From Planctomycetales bacterium (GTDB taxonomy: Bacteria; Planctomycetota; Phycisphaerae; SM23-33), in the NCBI GenBank assembly GCA_030612725.1, contig JAUWNJ010000017.1, positions 1-64,000 of the forward strand: a DNA stretch of 64,000 bases, in the 5' to 3' direction. Both the position numbers and the translations under genes were made by a program. This document shows positions 24,010 to 33,307 of this stretch, one piece after another (the stretch's first letter is position 1; every line of letters begins with the position of its first letter). The notes beneath the pieces are model-generated. The model was not told the origin of the DNA, searched no databases, and saw nothing but the letters and a program-made list of their open reading frames with translations.

Positions 24010-26250
24010 ATGGGCAAGCGGATTCTGATTACGATGTTGTTGGCGTTGTTACTGGTGGTTGGTCCCCTGATGGCGGCGGACGACGCGGTAGAAGACGCGG
24101 TTGACAAAGCGGTTGAAAAAGCGGTTGAAAAAGATGAAGAAAAGTCGCTCGAACCTGCCGAGCAGATTGCATTGATAAAAGCGGTTTCGCCTTCTCTGGT
24201 ACGGGTGGAATTTACCGCGAAGTTCGACAAGGGTAAAGCCGCACCGGGCTGCGAGCGGGCAATCAGGGAAGAAAGGGCGGTGGAGCGGACGGGGTATCTG
24301 CTTTCGCCGACGCTTGTTATAACCGACGACATTACCGTACATCCACGCTTCATCAAAAGGCTGTTTGTTACCTACAAATCCGAGCAGGTCGATGCTGTTG
24401 TAAAGGCCTACTCTAAAGACACTCATGCGATATTACTGGAACTCGCCAAGCCGCTGACCGAAGCGAAACCCCTCGTTTTCGATGCAAAGGCCGAGGAACC
24501 GTACTACGCCATCAATTACGGCAGATACGGTTCGACGCTGACAAAGCGGGTATGGTCTCTGAAGTTACCGTCGGTCTATACCACCGAAAGAAACCGTCAG
24601 TATCGCGCCGGCCCCTCGGGCTGCCTTATCGTGGAGAAGACCGGAAAACCCGTAGCCATTTCGTTTGCTTCGCGTTGGCCTGTCGATGATTCATGGAAAG
24701 GTTCGCCGTTGAAATGGCCTATGCTTCCGGCGAAGGATATGAAAAAGTCGCTCGCCAATGTCCAAAAAAACGCCGAACAGGGACTGATGCGGGTAACGCT
24801 GAACTTCCGAAGCCCAAAGAAAAGAAGCGATATGGGTCGCTACGGCGGCGATGAAAGCAAGACGGAAATCAATACCACCGGCGCTCTTATCGACAAGAAC
24901 AGCGTTCTCGTGCTGACGAACATGCTTCCGAAAGTAACTGCCCGACTGGAACGGATTACAGTACATCCGCAGAAGGGCGAACCGATTTCCGCGAAATTCA
25001 AATGCACAATGAAAGATTACGGCGGGTTTGTCGTTACGCTGGAAAAACCACTCACCGGACCGGTGAAGTTGCTGAAGAAAAAAGACATCCGCGATTACCG
25101 TAACCAACTGCTACTGTCGGCGGAGATAATTATTCAGGGTAAAAAGCGGGTGGCATACTACAAGCACTATCGTATTAACTCGTTCGACATGGGCTGGAAG
25201 CGTCATATTTACCCCCAAGCCGGGTGGGGTTCGGGCGGGGATTTCTTCTTCGACCTGAACGGGACATTATTGGCATTACCCATCGCCAGGCGCGAAAAAG
25301 TCTCCGTCAAGCGATGGGGAGGAAGCGGAGCGACACTGACGTCCACGTCGTACCTTACCGAAGTCCTCGGCGACCTTAAAAATAAAAAGAACATTGATGT
25401 TACGAACGTCCCGCTGACCGAGGAAGAGGAGAACCGACTCGCGTGGCTGGGCGTGGAACTCCAGGGACTCAACACGGAACTGGCGAGGATTAACAACGTT
25501 TCCGACCTGACCAACGACGGAAGCACAGGGGCGATGGTTTCATACGTTTATCCCGGTTCACCGGCCGACAGGGCGGGTATCAAGGCCGGGGTGGTCATGC
25601 TGCGAATACACGGTGAGGACCAGCCCAAACCCATAGAGGTGCGAGTGGATTCGTATGCCTTCGCCGGCAGAGGCTTCCGCTGGGAGTGGCTGGACCGGAT
25701 ATCCGAACAGGACTACGACCGTATCCCCAGACCCTGGCCTTCGAGGGAAAATACCGTTACGCGGGCCTTGACCGACCTGGGCTTCGGGAAGAAATATCAG
25801 GTCGAGTTTTTCATCGACGAAAAAATCGTCAAAAAGGATTTTAAAGTCGTCGTCAGCCCGCCGCATTATGACACTGCAAAGCGATATAAGTCCAAGGTGC
25901 TGGGCCTGACCGTCCGAAACCTTACTTACGAACTGCAACGGTACTTCCAGAAGAAGCCGGGCGAGGCCGGTGTGATCGTCTCGAAAATCGAACCGGGGTC
26001 GAAGGTGTCCGTTAGAGGCCTGAAACCGTACGAAATTATCACACACGTTAACGGTAAAGAGGTCGCCAACGTCAAGGAGTTCGAAAGACTCATCAAGGGC
26101 CAGGCTGAATTGCAGTTATTGGTCAAGCGTATGACTCGCGGAAGGACCATAAAGATCACACTGTCCCAGCCGACAACCAAACCGGCGGAAACGACCAGAC
26201 CGGCGGAAACCGAAAAAACCGAAGCGACAAAAAAACCGTTGGAGAAATAG
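24010..26250 (+). CDS. HtrA-like pseudoprotease with two trypsin-fold and two PDZ domains
   Basis: The 746-residue protein has a cleavable signal peptide (MLLALLLVVGPLMA) and a charged Ala/Val/Glu/Lys repeat. Two HtrA-like domains follow. In the first the catalytic histidine position reads VITDDITVHP, the aspartate position SKDTHAILLEL and the serine position GPSGCLIVEKTGKP, so His is missing. The second (about 280-450) ends with GSGGDFFFDLNGTLLALP and also lacks the triad. Two PDZ domains follow (YVYPGSPADRAGIKAG; VSKIEPGSKVSVRGL), then a Thr/Lys/Pro-rich tail. I infer a non-catalytic scaffold or regulator of the active HtrA encoded just upstream. Confidence 0.8.
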   Translation: MGKRILITMLLALLLVVGPLMAADDAVEDAVDKAVEKAVEKDEEKSLEPAEQIALIKAVSPSLVRVEFTAKFDKGKAAPGCERAIREERAVERTGYLLSPTLVITDDITVHPRFIKRLFVTYKSEQVDAVVKAYSKDTHAILLELAKPLTEAKPLVFDAKAEEPYYAINYGRYGSTLTKRVWSLKLPSVYTTERNRQYRAGPSGCLIVEKTGKPVAISFASRWPVDDSWKGSPLKWPMLPAKDMKKSLANVQKNAEQGLMRVTLNFRSPKKRSDMGRYGGDESKTEINTTGALIDKNSVLVLTNMLPKVTARLERITVHPQKGEPISAKFKCTMKDYGGFVVTLEKPLTGPVKLLKKKDIRDYRNQLLLSAEIIIQGKKRVAYYKHYRINSFDMGWKRHIYPQAGWGSGGDFFFDLNGTLLALPIARREKVSVKRWGGSGATLTSTSYLTEVLGDLKNKKNIDVTNVPLTEEEENRLAWLGVELQGLNTELARINNVSDLTNDGSTGAMVSYVYPGSPADRAGIKAGVVMLRIHGEDQPKPIEVRVDSYAFAGRGFRWEWLDRISEQDYDRIPRPWPSRENTVTRALTDLGFGKKYQVEFFIDEKIVKKDFKVVVSPPHYDTAKRYKSKVLGLTVRNLTYELQRYFQKKPGEAGVIVSKIEPGSKVSVRGLKPYEIITHVNGKEVANVKEFERLIKGQAELQLLVKRMTRGRTIKITLSQPTTKPAETTRPAETEKTEATKKPLEK

Positions 26251-26279
26251 CAGTTTTTGTGATTTGCGAAAAATGTGTG

Positions 26280-26942
26280 CTACAAATCCGCCGGGGTTAT
26301 TTCGGCGAGTGAATGGACGATGCGGTCGGCGGCGGCGAGGGCGTCTCGGCTGTAGGAATTCGTAACGGCAAGGACGTTCATTCCCGCGTCTTTACCGGCC
26401 TGGACGCCGGCGGGGGAGTCCTCGACGACCCAGACGTCGGATGGTAGAATTGATTGAGATAGTTTCTCGTTCAGCAATTTCAACGCCAGGATGTATCCTT
26501 CCGGGTCGGGCTTACCGGCCCGGACGTCTTCAGCCGAGACTACCACCTCGATAAGTTCAATCGCCCCAACGGTTTTCCCTGCCAGTAAAATCTCTTCCCG
26601 CAATGCGCCCGAGCAGATGGCCAGGGCGACCCCAGCCTGGCGGGCTGCTCGCATCAGTTCGATAACGCCGGGCATCGGACGGATCGATTCGGCGATGGCC
26701 TTTTGGACCAGAAGCGTCTTCTCGGCAGTCATTTCGGCGATTTTCCGCTCGTCGGTCTGGCGCCCGTTGTCGGATAGAACGGCGCTGAAGCAGTCGTGGT
26801 CGTCGAAGCCGAGGTACTTGCCGTAGTAGTCCTCGCCGGTCAGTTCGATGCCGTAGCGGGCGAGTACTTCGCTGAAGCAGGCAAGGTGAATCGGTTCGGA
26901 ATCCACCACCACGCCGTCAAAATCAAATATCATCGCATCCAA
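26280..26942 (-). CDS. HAD-superfamily hydrolase (beta-phosphoglucomutase/phosphatase-like)
   Basis: Motif I is IFDFDGVVVDSEP, motif II ICSGA, motif III around AGKPDPEGY and motif IV VVEDSPAGVQAG, so this is a complete class I HAD enzyme of the phosphoglucomutase/phosphoglycolate phosphatase type. The substrate is a small phosphate ester that cannot be specified. I prefer the TTG start at 26942 (LDAMIFDFDG) because GGAG lies nine bases upstream; ATG at 26933 is the alternative. The longer track ORF translates a GTAGCCGGTAGCCGGTAG repeat and is not credible. Confidence 0.88.
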   Translation of the reverse strand: MDAMIFDFDGVVVDSEPIHLACFSEVLARYGIELTGEDYYGKYLGFDDHDCFSAVLSDNGRQTDERKIAEMTAEKTLLVQKAIAESIRPMPGVIELMRAARQAGVALAICSGALREEILLAGKTVGAIELIEVVVSAEDVRAGKPDPEGYILALKLLNEKLSQSILPSDVWVVEDSPAGVQAGKDAGMNVLAVTNSYSRDALAAADRIVHSLAEITPADL

Positions 26943-26952
26943 TGTATGGTAC

Positions 26953-26990
26953 TCCGTAGCCGGTAGCCGGTAGCCGGTAGTCGGTACGAC
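26953..26990. repeat. GTAGCCGGTAGCCGGTAGTCGG tandem repeat
   Basis: Four imperfect 7-bp units (GTAGCCG) lie in the divergent gap between the HAD hydrolase and metallophosphoesterase genes. This is the same style of heptamer/octamer-type simple repeat seen at 36.1, 49.3 and 49.5 kb but a different unit. Confidence 0.7.
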
Positions 26991-27076
26991 GCAGGATTCA
27001 ACGTCAAACGCCGTTTGACAAGGTACTCTCCGAGAACATAGCATAGCATACTTACCGTATCTGAAAGAATGGAATA

Positions 27077-27853
27077 ATGGAACCGATAGCGGTCATAAGC
27101 GACATACACGGAAACCTTGAAGCCCTCACGGCGGTTTTGGATGACATATCCGAACGGAAGGTCTCTCATATTGTCTGTTTGGGCGACATTGTGGGTTATG
27201 GTCCGCAACCGGCTGAATGTCTCGACCTGGTGCAGGAACGCTGCCGGGTTACGCTGATGGGTAATCACGATTTCGCGGTAATGTATGAACCGAGTAATTT
27301 CAATTTCGGGGCGGAAGGCGCGTGTTACTGGACCCGCAGCGTACTCGATTCCGAGCCTGACAAAGCCCTCCGCGATCGGCGATGGGAGTTCCTCGGCTCC
27401 CTTCCGGTGAAGCGAGTTCTTGATGCCGACGAGAGTCCTGTCGGTCGGGTGGTGTTGGTTCACGGTTCACCGCGTCGCCCGATTAACGAATACGTTTTCC
27501 CCGACGATATTTACAACGCGCCGAACAAGATCAATGGTTTGTTCGAGCGGTTCGAGAACCTCTGCCTGATAGGTCACGCCCACGTACCGGGCGTGTTCCT
27601 TCCGACCCTTGATTTCTACAGCCCCGACGAAATCGGCGGGGTCTATGAAATGGACGACCATAAGGCTATGATCAACGTCGGTTCCGTCGGTCAGCCCAGG
27701 GACCGCGATACCCGCGCCGCATATGTAGTTCTCCAGGATCGCAGGATAACGTTTATTCGTGTCGCTTATGACGTGGAGGCGACGATAGCGAAGGTCCACG
27801 CTGTCAGGGAACTGGATAACTATCTCGGAAATCGTCTCCGCGAAGGAAGGTAA
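27077..27853 (+). CDS. Calcineurin-like metallophosphoesterase
   Basis: The 258-residue protein shows the metal-binding signature of the family in order: ISDIHGN (about 8-14), CLGDIVGYGP, MGNHD, VHGSPR and IGHAHVP. The GYGP string is typical of the YfcE/DR1281-like group of cytoplasmic phosphodiesterases. It has no signal peptide. It is followed eight bases later by yidC, so the two are likely co-transcribed, although no functional link is obvious. Confidence 0.92.
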   Translation: MEPIAVISDIHGNLEALTAVLDDISERKVSHIVCLGDIVGYGPQPAECLDLVQERCRVTLMGNHDFAVMYEPSNFNFGAEGACYWTRSVLDSEPDKALRDRRWEFLGSLPVKRVLDADESPVGRVVLVHGSPRRPINEYVFPDDIYNAPNKINGLFERFENLCLIGHAHVPGVFLPTLDFYSPDEIGGVYEMDDHKAMINVGSVGQPRDRDTRAAYVVLQDRRITFIRVAYDVEATIAKVHAVRELDNYLGNRLREGR

Positions 27854-27861
27854 AAAAAAAC

Positions 27862-29952
27862 GTGAAACCTCGAAACATCCTTTTAATTGCTCTGCTGTTT
27901 ATCGCCGGTCCGTTGATGGTGATGATGTATATGCAAAACAATGCGGCCCAGCCCGAGCCGACTACCACCGCCACAGCGCCGACATCCGCACCGGCCACCG
28001 CGACAACCGCGCCGGAAACTGCAAAAACGAGCGAAACCCAATCGCCGACCACTCAGCCGACACGCTGGCCTGTAAGCATAAACAAGGATGAGGATGGCAA
28101 CGAGGTCGTCTACGAGGTTGTCATGGGTTCCAACGACAAGGACCACGGCTTCAAACTCGAGGTCTGTCTGACCAGCCTGGGTGCTGCCGTCAAAACCGCG
28201 AAACTGACCGATTATTTCGCCACGGTTGCCGACAAGCGAAGATATGAACAGGAAAAGGACTATCAGGCGTATCTCCGGGCCGTCGCTGATGATCCGAAAC
28301 TCGAAGGATTCTACACGCTTCTGCGCCCCGTCAGCGTCGGCGACCGGAAATTCTATCCGCTGGCGACGCGGCGAATCACGATTACCGATGACAAGAAGGA
28401 GCGGCTGGACCTCTCAGGGTCTAGATGGTCGGTGGGGCAGGTGCAGACGGAGAAAAACAAAAAAGGCGAAATACAAAGCCAAAGCGTAACATTTCAGGCA
28501 AAAATTTGGCGGAATGAAGAAGAGATTTTACTGCTGAAAAAGACGTACACGCTCAAAGTTGGTGATTATTCGATAGATGTTCGCATGGAGGCGAAAAACC
28601 TTCGCAAGGACTCCAAAGTCAAGTTTTCCATGATGCAGTATTCAGCCACGGGCTTGTCGAGGGAAGACCTTCGCAGTGATAATCGCACGTTGGTCTATGG
28701 GCAATACGAGGACGGGAAAACGAAGGTTGAGATACTTGCCGCCAAGGAACTCAAAGATATGTCTCTGGGGCTTAAAGGCGCCAAGGAATATGGTCGCAGC
28801 GACTCGTCCGAGCCGATTATGTGGATCGGGCAGACCAACAAGTTTTTTGCCGCACTTACGTACCTTGTCCCCAAAGAGTCCGGGAAACTTACCGCCCCTC
28901 GCGCCGAAGCGTCATTTTTCGGCGTGGCGCTGGAAGAAGCGGGCGAACCGAAAACATTCCTCGCCGGGATGAACCTGGGCCCGTATGAACTCGCACCGGG
29001 CGGCAGCACGGATGTCAGCCTGGACTTCTTCGCCGGACCCAAGAAGCGAAGCCTGTTCGACGATACACCGTTGTACCACGAGTTGGGTTACGCCAGTACG
29101 ATGTCCTTTCGTTCGTGCTGCACGATGTGCGCCTTTGAGTGGTTGTCGCTCAAAATGATGTGGCTGCTGGATTTCTTCAAAGACAGTATTGCATTCCACA
29201 ATTACGGTGTGGCGATTATCCTGCTGGTGATACTCGTGCGAATCTGCCTGCATCCGCTGATGAAGAAGCAGCAGGTCTCAATGATGCGGATGCAGAAACT
29301 CGCTCCTGAAATGGAAAAGGTCAAAAAGAAGCACGCAAACGACAAGGCAAAACTGAACGAAGAGATGATGAAGTTGTACAAGACCCAGGGCGCAACGCCT
29401 ATCCTGGGTTGCCTCCCGATGCTCGTCCAGATGCCGATACTGATCGCCCTGTGGACGAGTATCAACGCCTCGGTGGAATTGCGACATGCAGCTTTCCTGC
29501 CGGTATGGATCATAGACCTTGCCGCACCGGACGGACTGTTCCTCTTCGATGGCGGCATTAATATCCCGCTGATTGGCTCAATGATAGGTTCGATTACGGG
29601 ATTTAATCTTCTGCCTCTTCTGTTGTGCGTGGTGATGTATTTGCAGATGAAGATGAACCCGCAAATGAGCGGAGCGTCGGCCTCGCCACAGCAGCAAAGT
29701 TCGCAGACGATGATGAAGTACATGATGCCGGGAATGATGCTGGTGTTCTTCTACAATGCTCCTTCCGGGCTGAATCTGTACTTTTTGACCTCGACGTTTG
29801 CGGGGCTGGCTGAACAGTACATCATCCGCAAGCACATCCGCGAGAAGGAAGAAGCCGAAGCCGCCGTTGAAACCACCGTATCAATGCCCGGAAAGCGTTT
29901 CCGTGGCCAAAAGCCCAAAAAACCCAAGGGACCGTTCCAGGTAAAACGGTAG
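27862..29952 (+). CDS. yidC: Membrane protein insertase YidC
   Basis: The 696-residue protein starts at GTG after GAAGGAAGG. It has an N-terminal membrane helix (ILLIALLFIAGPLMVMMYM), a Thr/Ala-rich linker, a large periplasmic beta domain (about 80-400) and a C-terminal Oxa1-type membrane core of five helices, including LLVILVRICLHPLMKKQQVSM and the cytoplasmic helical hairpin rich in Lys. YidC inserts and folds inner-membrane proteins with or without SecYEG. The long periplasmic domain is the form found in diderm bacteria. A strong hairpin follows the stop codon. Confidence 0.97.
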   Translation: MKPRNILLIALLFIAGPLMVMMYMQNNAAQPEPTTTATAPTSAPATATTAPETAKTSETQSPTTQPTRWPVSINKDEDGNEVVYEVVMGSNDKDHGFKLEVCLTSLGAAVKTAKLTDYFATVADKRRYEQEKDYQAYLRAVADDPKLEGFYTLLRPVSVGDRKFYPLATRRITITDDKKERLDLSGSRWSVGQVQTEKNKKGEIQSQSVTFQAKIWRNEEEILLLKKTYTLKVGDYSIDVRMEAKNLRKDSKVKFSMMQYSATGLSREDLRSDNRTLVYGQYEDGKTKVEILAAKELKDMSLGLKGAKEYGRSDSSEPIMWIGQTNKFFAALTYLVPKESGKLTAPRAEASFFGVALEEAGEPKTFLAGMNLGPYELAPGGSTDVSLDFFAGPKKRSLFDDTPLYHELGYASTMSFRSCCTMCAFEWLSLKMMWLLDFFKDSIAFHNYGVAIILLVILVRICLHPLMKKQQVSMMRMQKLAPEMEKVKKKHANDKAKLNEEMMKLYKTQGATPILGCLPMLVQMPILIALWTSINASVELRHAAFLPVWIIDLAAPDGLFLFDGGINIPLIGSMIGSITGFNLLPLLLCVVMYLQMKMNPQMSGASASPQQQSSQTMMKYMMPGMMLVFFYNAPSGLNLYFLTSTFAGLAEQYIIRKHIREKEEAEAAVETTVSMPGKRFRGQKPKKPKGPFQVKR

Positions 29953-29980
29953 TCAGTGCCCTGGTATGATGGAACGCCTT

Positions 29981-30060
29981 ACGAGCCGCGAGAAGTAAAG
30001 GAGCGGTCGTTAAGACTTTCGCATCGGCCTGACCGCTCCCTCACTTCTCGCGGCTCGTTT
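29981..30060. repeat. Long two-stage hairpin between convergent yidC and ftsK
   Basis: ACGAGCCGCGAGAAGT (29981-29996) pairs perfectly with ACTTCTCGCGGCTCGT (30043-30058). Inside it GGAGCGGTC (30000-30008) pairs with GACCGCTCC (30031-30039), leaving a 22-nt loop. The total stem is 25 bp. It may be a dispersed palindromic element that also blocks read-through from both sides; it lacks a strong T tract. Confidence 0.85.
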
Positions 30061-30096
30061 ATCGCCCGACGGCGCATTTACTTTGTGCGCCCGGTA

Positions 30097-32409
30097 TTAC
30101 ACGCTGGTGGGTGTTCCGTCGGTGGCGGATGCGCCGGATTGGTCGGCCTGGATGGAGTGTTGGAGGGCGTACCAGTCTTCGAGGGTCATCATGCACTCGC
30201 GGGCCTGCGAACCCTTGTAATCACCGAGGATACCCGCCTGGGCCATCTGATCGACTATCCGGCTGGCCCGGCTGTAGCCGACCTGGAGGCGACGCTGAAG
30301 CAGCGAAACGCTTCCGCGCTGGCTTGATAAGATAATCTCGACGGCTTCGTTGAACATTTCATCTCGCTGCCCGTCGTCGGAATCGACGCTGGAGGTCTGG
30401 ATTTTCACCAGTTCGTCGAGATATTCCGGTTCGCCCAGTTTGCGAACGTGATGGACTAATGCGCGAATCTCTGCCTCATCGACGTAGGTTCCCTGCGCGC
30501 GGACGAGGTTGGAAGTCCCCGGCAGGAGGAACAACATATCACCTTGTCCGAGCAGGACTTCTGCTCCGTTCTGGTCGAGGATAATCCGGCTTTCCTGGCG
30601 TGAGGCGACTCGGAACGAGCATCGGCAGGGTATGTTGGACTTTATCAGTCCCGTAACGACGTTGGCGCTGGGTCGCTGGGTGGCGATTATCATGTGGATA
30701 CCGACGGCGCGGGCCTTCTGGGCGATGCGGATAATGTGCCCCTCGACCTCTTTCGATGCCGTCATTATCAAATCCGCCAACTCGTCGATGATGACGACGT
30801 AGTATGGCATGTGGGTGATAATCTGGGATTTTTCCTCGGCTGTCTCTGCGGCGAATCGCTGAAAAAGTTCCTTTTTGCTGAGGCGGTTGTATCCGACGAT
30901 ATTGCGAACGCCGGCTTCTTTGAGCAGTTCGTATCGCTCGTCCATTTTTCCTGCGACCCATTCGAGGATGTCCTCGACGCGGCGCATATCGTTGACGACG
31001 GGGCAGAGGAGGTGCGGAATTTTCTCAAAGGCGGCCATTTCGACCATTTTCGGATCGATCAGGATCATTCGCACGTCTTCGGGCGTTCGTGTCAGCAGCA
31101 TCGCGGCGATCATCGCGTTGATCGAGACGCTCTTGCCCGAACCGGTCGTACCGGCAAGGAGCATGTGTGGCATTGCGGCCAGGTCCGAAACAATCGGGTC
31201 GCCCGAAGCGTCCTTGCCCAGGTACAGCGGTATGTGCATCCGGTTCACGCTGTCGGGTGAAAGGTTCATCAATTCCTTCAGTCGGACTATTTCCTTATCG
31301 AGGTTCGGGACCTCGATACCTACGGTGTCTCGTCCGGGAAGCGGGCTGACCACGCGAACGCCCGGAACTGCCAGTGCGCGGGCGATGTCGGGCGCAAGCG
31401 AGGAAATCCTGCTGACTTTTACGCCCGGCGCGAGCGACAGTTCGAGCAGCGAGATTACCGGGCCTGTCATGTGAGAGACGACCTGGGCGTCCACGCCGAA
31501 ATCGTCGAGCGTCTGCTGGAGAATGGCGCGTTTTTCAGCCACCAGCGCTTCCTGACTTTCGAGGTATCCCCCGGCAGGTTCGGCGAGAAGGTCCATATCG
31601 GGAAGTTCGTATTCACCGGCTTCGGTGGGGGACTTGGATTTCGCCAACGATACGGGTTTGGGCTTTCGCGGCTTGGGTAAAACCGCTGCCGCAGGTCGTT
31701 GCAGGGGCGGCATAGCGGGACGAGGGGGCGATTCCCGCTCAGGCCTGGCGACACGGGCGTTGACTCGCTTGACGGCCTCCTCAAACGATACAGGCTCGCG
31801 TCGCAACCTGATCCTGATCCTGCCGACCAGCGCCGGCAACTTCAGAACGAGACTGTCAGCCATCAGCATTACCGCGATACCGAACGACGTTACCAGCACC
31901 AGACATGCGCCTGTACCGGCCATATATTTAAGCAACGCTCCACCGACGCCGAGGCCGAGGATACCACCGGGTCCGATACCGGGTATTCCGCCGTCGCTTT
32001 GGGGATTGAGGGTGTACGAAGCCGCCGCCGAGGCAGTTACCATTATCGCCAGACCCGTCAGACGCCACGGCAGATGATTTATCCGTCCGCCCAGCAGCAT
32101 TGCAATGGCCGATATGGTGGACACGATGAGCAGCGCGTACGTCCCGCCTCCGCCGAGCCAGTACATCAGTCCGAAGGCGAGATGAGCGCCGGCGGGGCCT
32201 GCGGAGTTGTGGACCGGTGGCGGGGGGTAGATGGCCGTCGCCGGCGGGTCAGTCGGCGAAAAACTCAGCACGCTCATCCAAGCCAGAACAGTCGCTCCCG
32301 CCAGCAGCAGCACAAGGCAATACCGCGCGAACCGCCAAGCCGACATTTCCGGAACCGCCGGGGCGTCCTGCTCGACCTCTTTCGATTTATCTTTTTTATC
32401 CCTGCCCAT
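30097..32409 (-). CDS. ftsK: DNA translocase FtsK/SpoIIIE
   Basis: The 770-residue protein has about four N-terminal membrane helices (residues 30-190), a Pro/Arg/Lys linker, and the motor domain: GVEVPNLDKEIVRL, Walker A AGTTGSGKSVSINAM, Walker B YVVIIDELADLIM and the FtsK signature IIATQRPSANVVTGLIK. A C-terminal gamma winged helix (SLLQRRLQVGYSRASRIVDQM) would read polar DNA guide sequences. FtsK pumps chromosome termini through the division septum and activates dimer resolution. It converges with yidC. Confidence 0.97.
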   Translation of the reverse strand: MGRDKKDKSKEVEQDAPAVPEMSAWRFARYCLVLLLAGATVLAWMSVLSFSPTDPPATAIYPPPPVHNSAGPAGAHLAFGLMYWLGGGGTYALLIVSTISAIAMLLGGRINHLPWRLTGLAIMVTASAAASYTLNPQSDGGIPGIGPGGILGLGVGGALLKYMAGTGACLVLVTSFGIAVMLMADSLVLKLPALVGRIRIRLRREPVSFEEAVKRVNARVARPERESPPRPAMPPLQRPAAAVLPKPRKPKPVSLAKSKSPTEAGEYELPDMDLLAEPAGGYLESQEALVAEKRAILQQTLDDFGVDAQVVSHMTGPVISLLELSLAPGVKVSRISSLAPDIARALAVPGVRVVSPLPGRDTVGIEVPNLDKEIVRLKELMNLSPDSVNRMHIPLYLGKDASGDPIVSDLAAMPHMLLAGTTGSGKSVSINAMIAAMLLTRTPEDVRMILIDPKMVEMAAFEKIPHLLCPVVNDMRRVEDILEWVAGKMDERYELLKEAGVRNIVGYNRLSKKELFQRFAAETAEEKSQIITHMPYYVVIIDELADLIMTASKEVEGHIIRIAQKARAVGIHMIIATQRPSANVVTGLIKSNIPCRCSFRVASRQESRIILDQNGAEVLLGQGDMLFLLPGTSNLVRAQGTYVDEAEIRALVHHVRKLGEPEYLDELVKIQTSSVDSDDGQRDEMFNEAVEIILSSQRGSVSLLQRRLQVGYSRASRIVDQMAQAGILGDYKGSQARECMMTLEDWYALQHSIQADQSGASATDGTPTSV

Positions 32410-32846
32410 AGTTTCGCACCCTACGCCTATCCGATTTATAAACCCACGGAACGCTCGTCAGGGCGAAGCCATGCCGTAGCCCGACAGTCCGTGGGCGTGG
32501 ATATTATGGTATCCGGTATTCAGTTGATCAGTAAATATGTTACTGATTTTGTTTTTTTGTCTTTTCCTAATCCCAAGTCCCAAAACCCTAGACCCTGTCT
32601 TTTCTATCGGACTTACCTTCGTTTCGGCTCCAGAGCAAATTCCAAACCGGTATTTTCCCGACACATATCTCGTAAGTTTTTTGAAATCAGTAGCTCTGTG
32701 AACTCTGCGTCCTTCCCGCTTGCTATCGTTATAATTACTTTACTGGTTGGTGGACAGGTGCGATATAGTATTTGGGGTAATTCGCAGTTAATTCAAATCG
32801 CATCCGAAAGGGATTGTACAGGTCTTGCGGAAAAGCAGAAATCGGG
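32410..32846. other. Intergenic region with inverted GGGACTAGG element (copy 5)
   Basis: This 437-bp gap separates divergent ftsK and the small membrane protein gene. At 32551-32599 it holds a reverse-orientation dispersed repeat (CCTAATCCCAAGTCCCAAAACCCTAGACCCTG preceded by a T-rich tract). The remainder has no convincing ORF; the ftsK promoter should lie next to 32410 but no clear -35/-10 pair was found. Confidence 0.55.
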
Positions 32847-33257
32847 ATGGAAACTCAAAAAGAACCAGTGGCGGGAACGGCTATATTCGCTTGGGCGCTC
32901 TTAGGTATCTCCGGGGCGTATGGAATCATGCTGGTGGCGGGCATCTGGCAAATAGGAATAGCGGGCATGACCTTCTTTCCTGTCTGTCTGCTCAATGCCG
33001 CTATATACTTCTCTCTGTCCAGAGATGTTCGAAGAGGTTCTTATCTGGGGTTCGCTGTGGGGTATCTCGCTCTTGGTTTTGCAAGTTATTTGTTTTTGGC
33101 GGTTTTCGGATGGCCGAGTGAGTGGCTACTAAGTCCGTTAATGGTTGCGCATATTGGTGTCCCGTTGTTGACGTTTTCTTTGGCGCTTGGCATTGGAATA
33201 TGGACCATTGTGGTAGTAAGACGCAGGAAGAAAGTCGATGACGTGATTCAAGAGTAA
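32847..33257 (+). CDS. Hypothetical four-helix membrane protein
   Basis: About 136 residues with four hydrophobic helices (IFAWALLGISGAYGIML; MTFFPVCLLNAAIYF; YLGFAVGYLALGFASYLFLAVF; PLLTFSLALGIGIWTIVVV) and a basic C-terminus. I use the ATG at 32847; the track start is a TTG at 32814. No family was recognised and no partner gene is evident. It is more AT-rich than its neighbours. Confidence 0.6.
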   Translation: METQKEPVAGTAIFAWALLGISGAYGIMLVAGIWQIGIAGMTFFPVCLLNAAIYFSLSRDVRRGSYLGFAVGYLALGFASYLFLAVFGWPSEWLLSPLMVAHIGVPLLTFSLALGIGIWTIVVVRRRKKVDDVIQE

Positions 33258-33268
33258 GGTTAGTTCGT

Positions 33269-33300
33269 AAGGTGTGCAGGGAACAGAACCTGCACACCCT
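33269..33300. repeat. GGTGTGCAGG...CCTGCACACC hairpin between convergent genes
   Basis: A perfect 10-bp stem (33271-33280 with 33289-33298) around GAACAGAA sits between the membrane protein stop and the dehydrogenase stop. The sequence style is that of the other dispersed palindromes in the window. It could act as a bidirectional attenuator; there is no T tract. Confidence 0.65.
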
Positions 33301-33307
33301 ACGCTGC

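Noticed and set aside
29956-30335. Plus-strand ORFs of 123 and 74 aa after yidC
   Set aside because: They consist of the hairpin sequence and the antisense of the ftsK 3' end.
31699-32904. 401-aa plus-strand ORF
   Set aside because: Runs antisense through ftsK and then across a repeat-containing intergenic gap; composition is Arg/Gln-rich shadow type with no domain.
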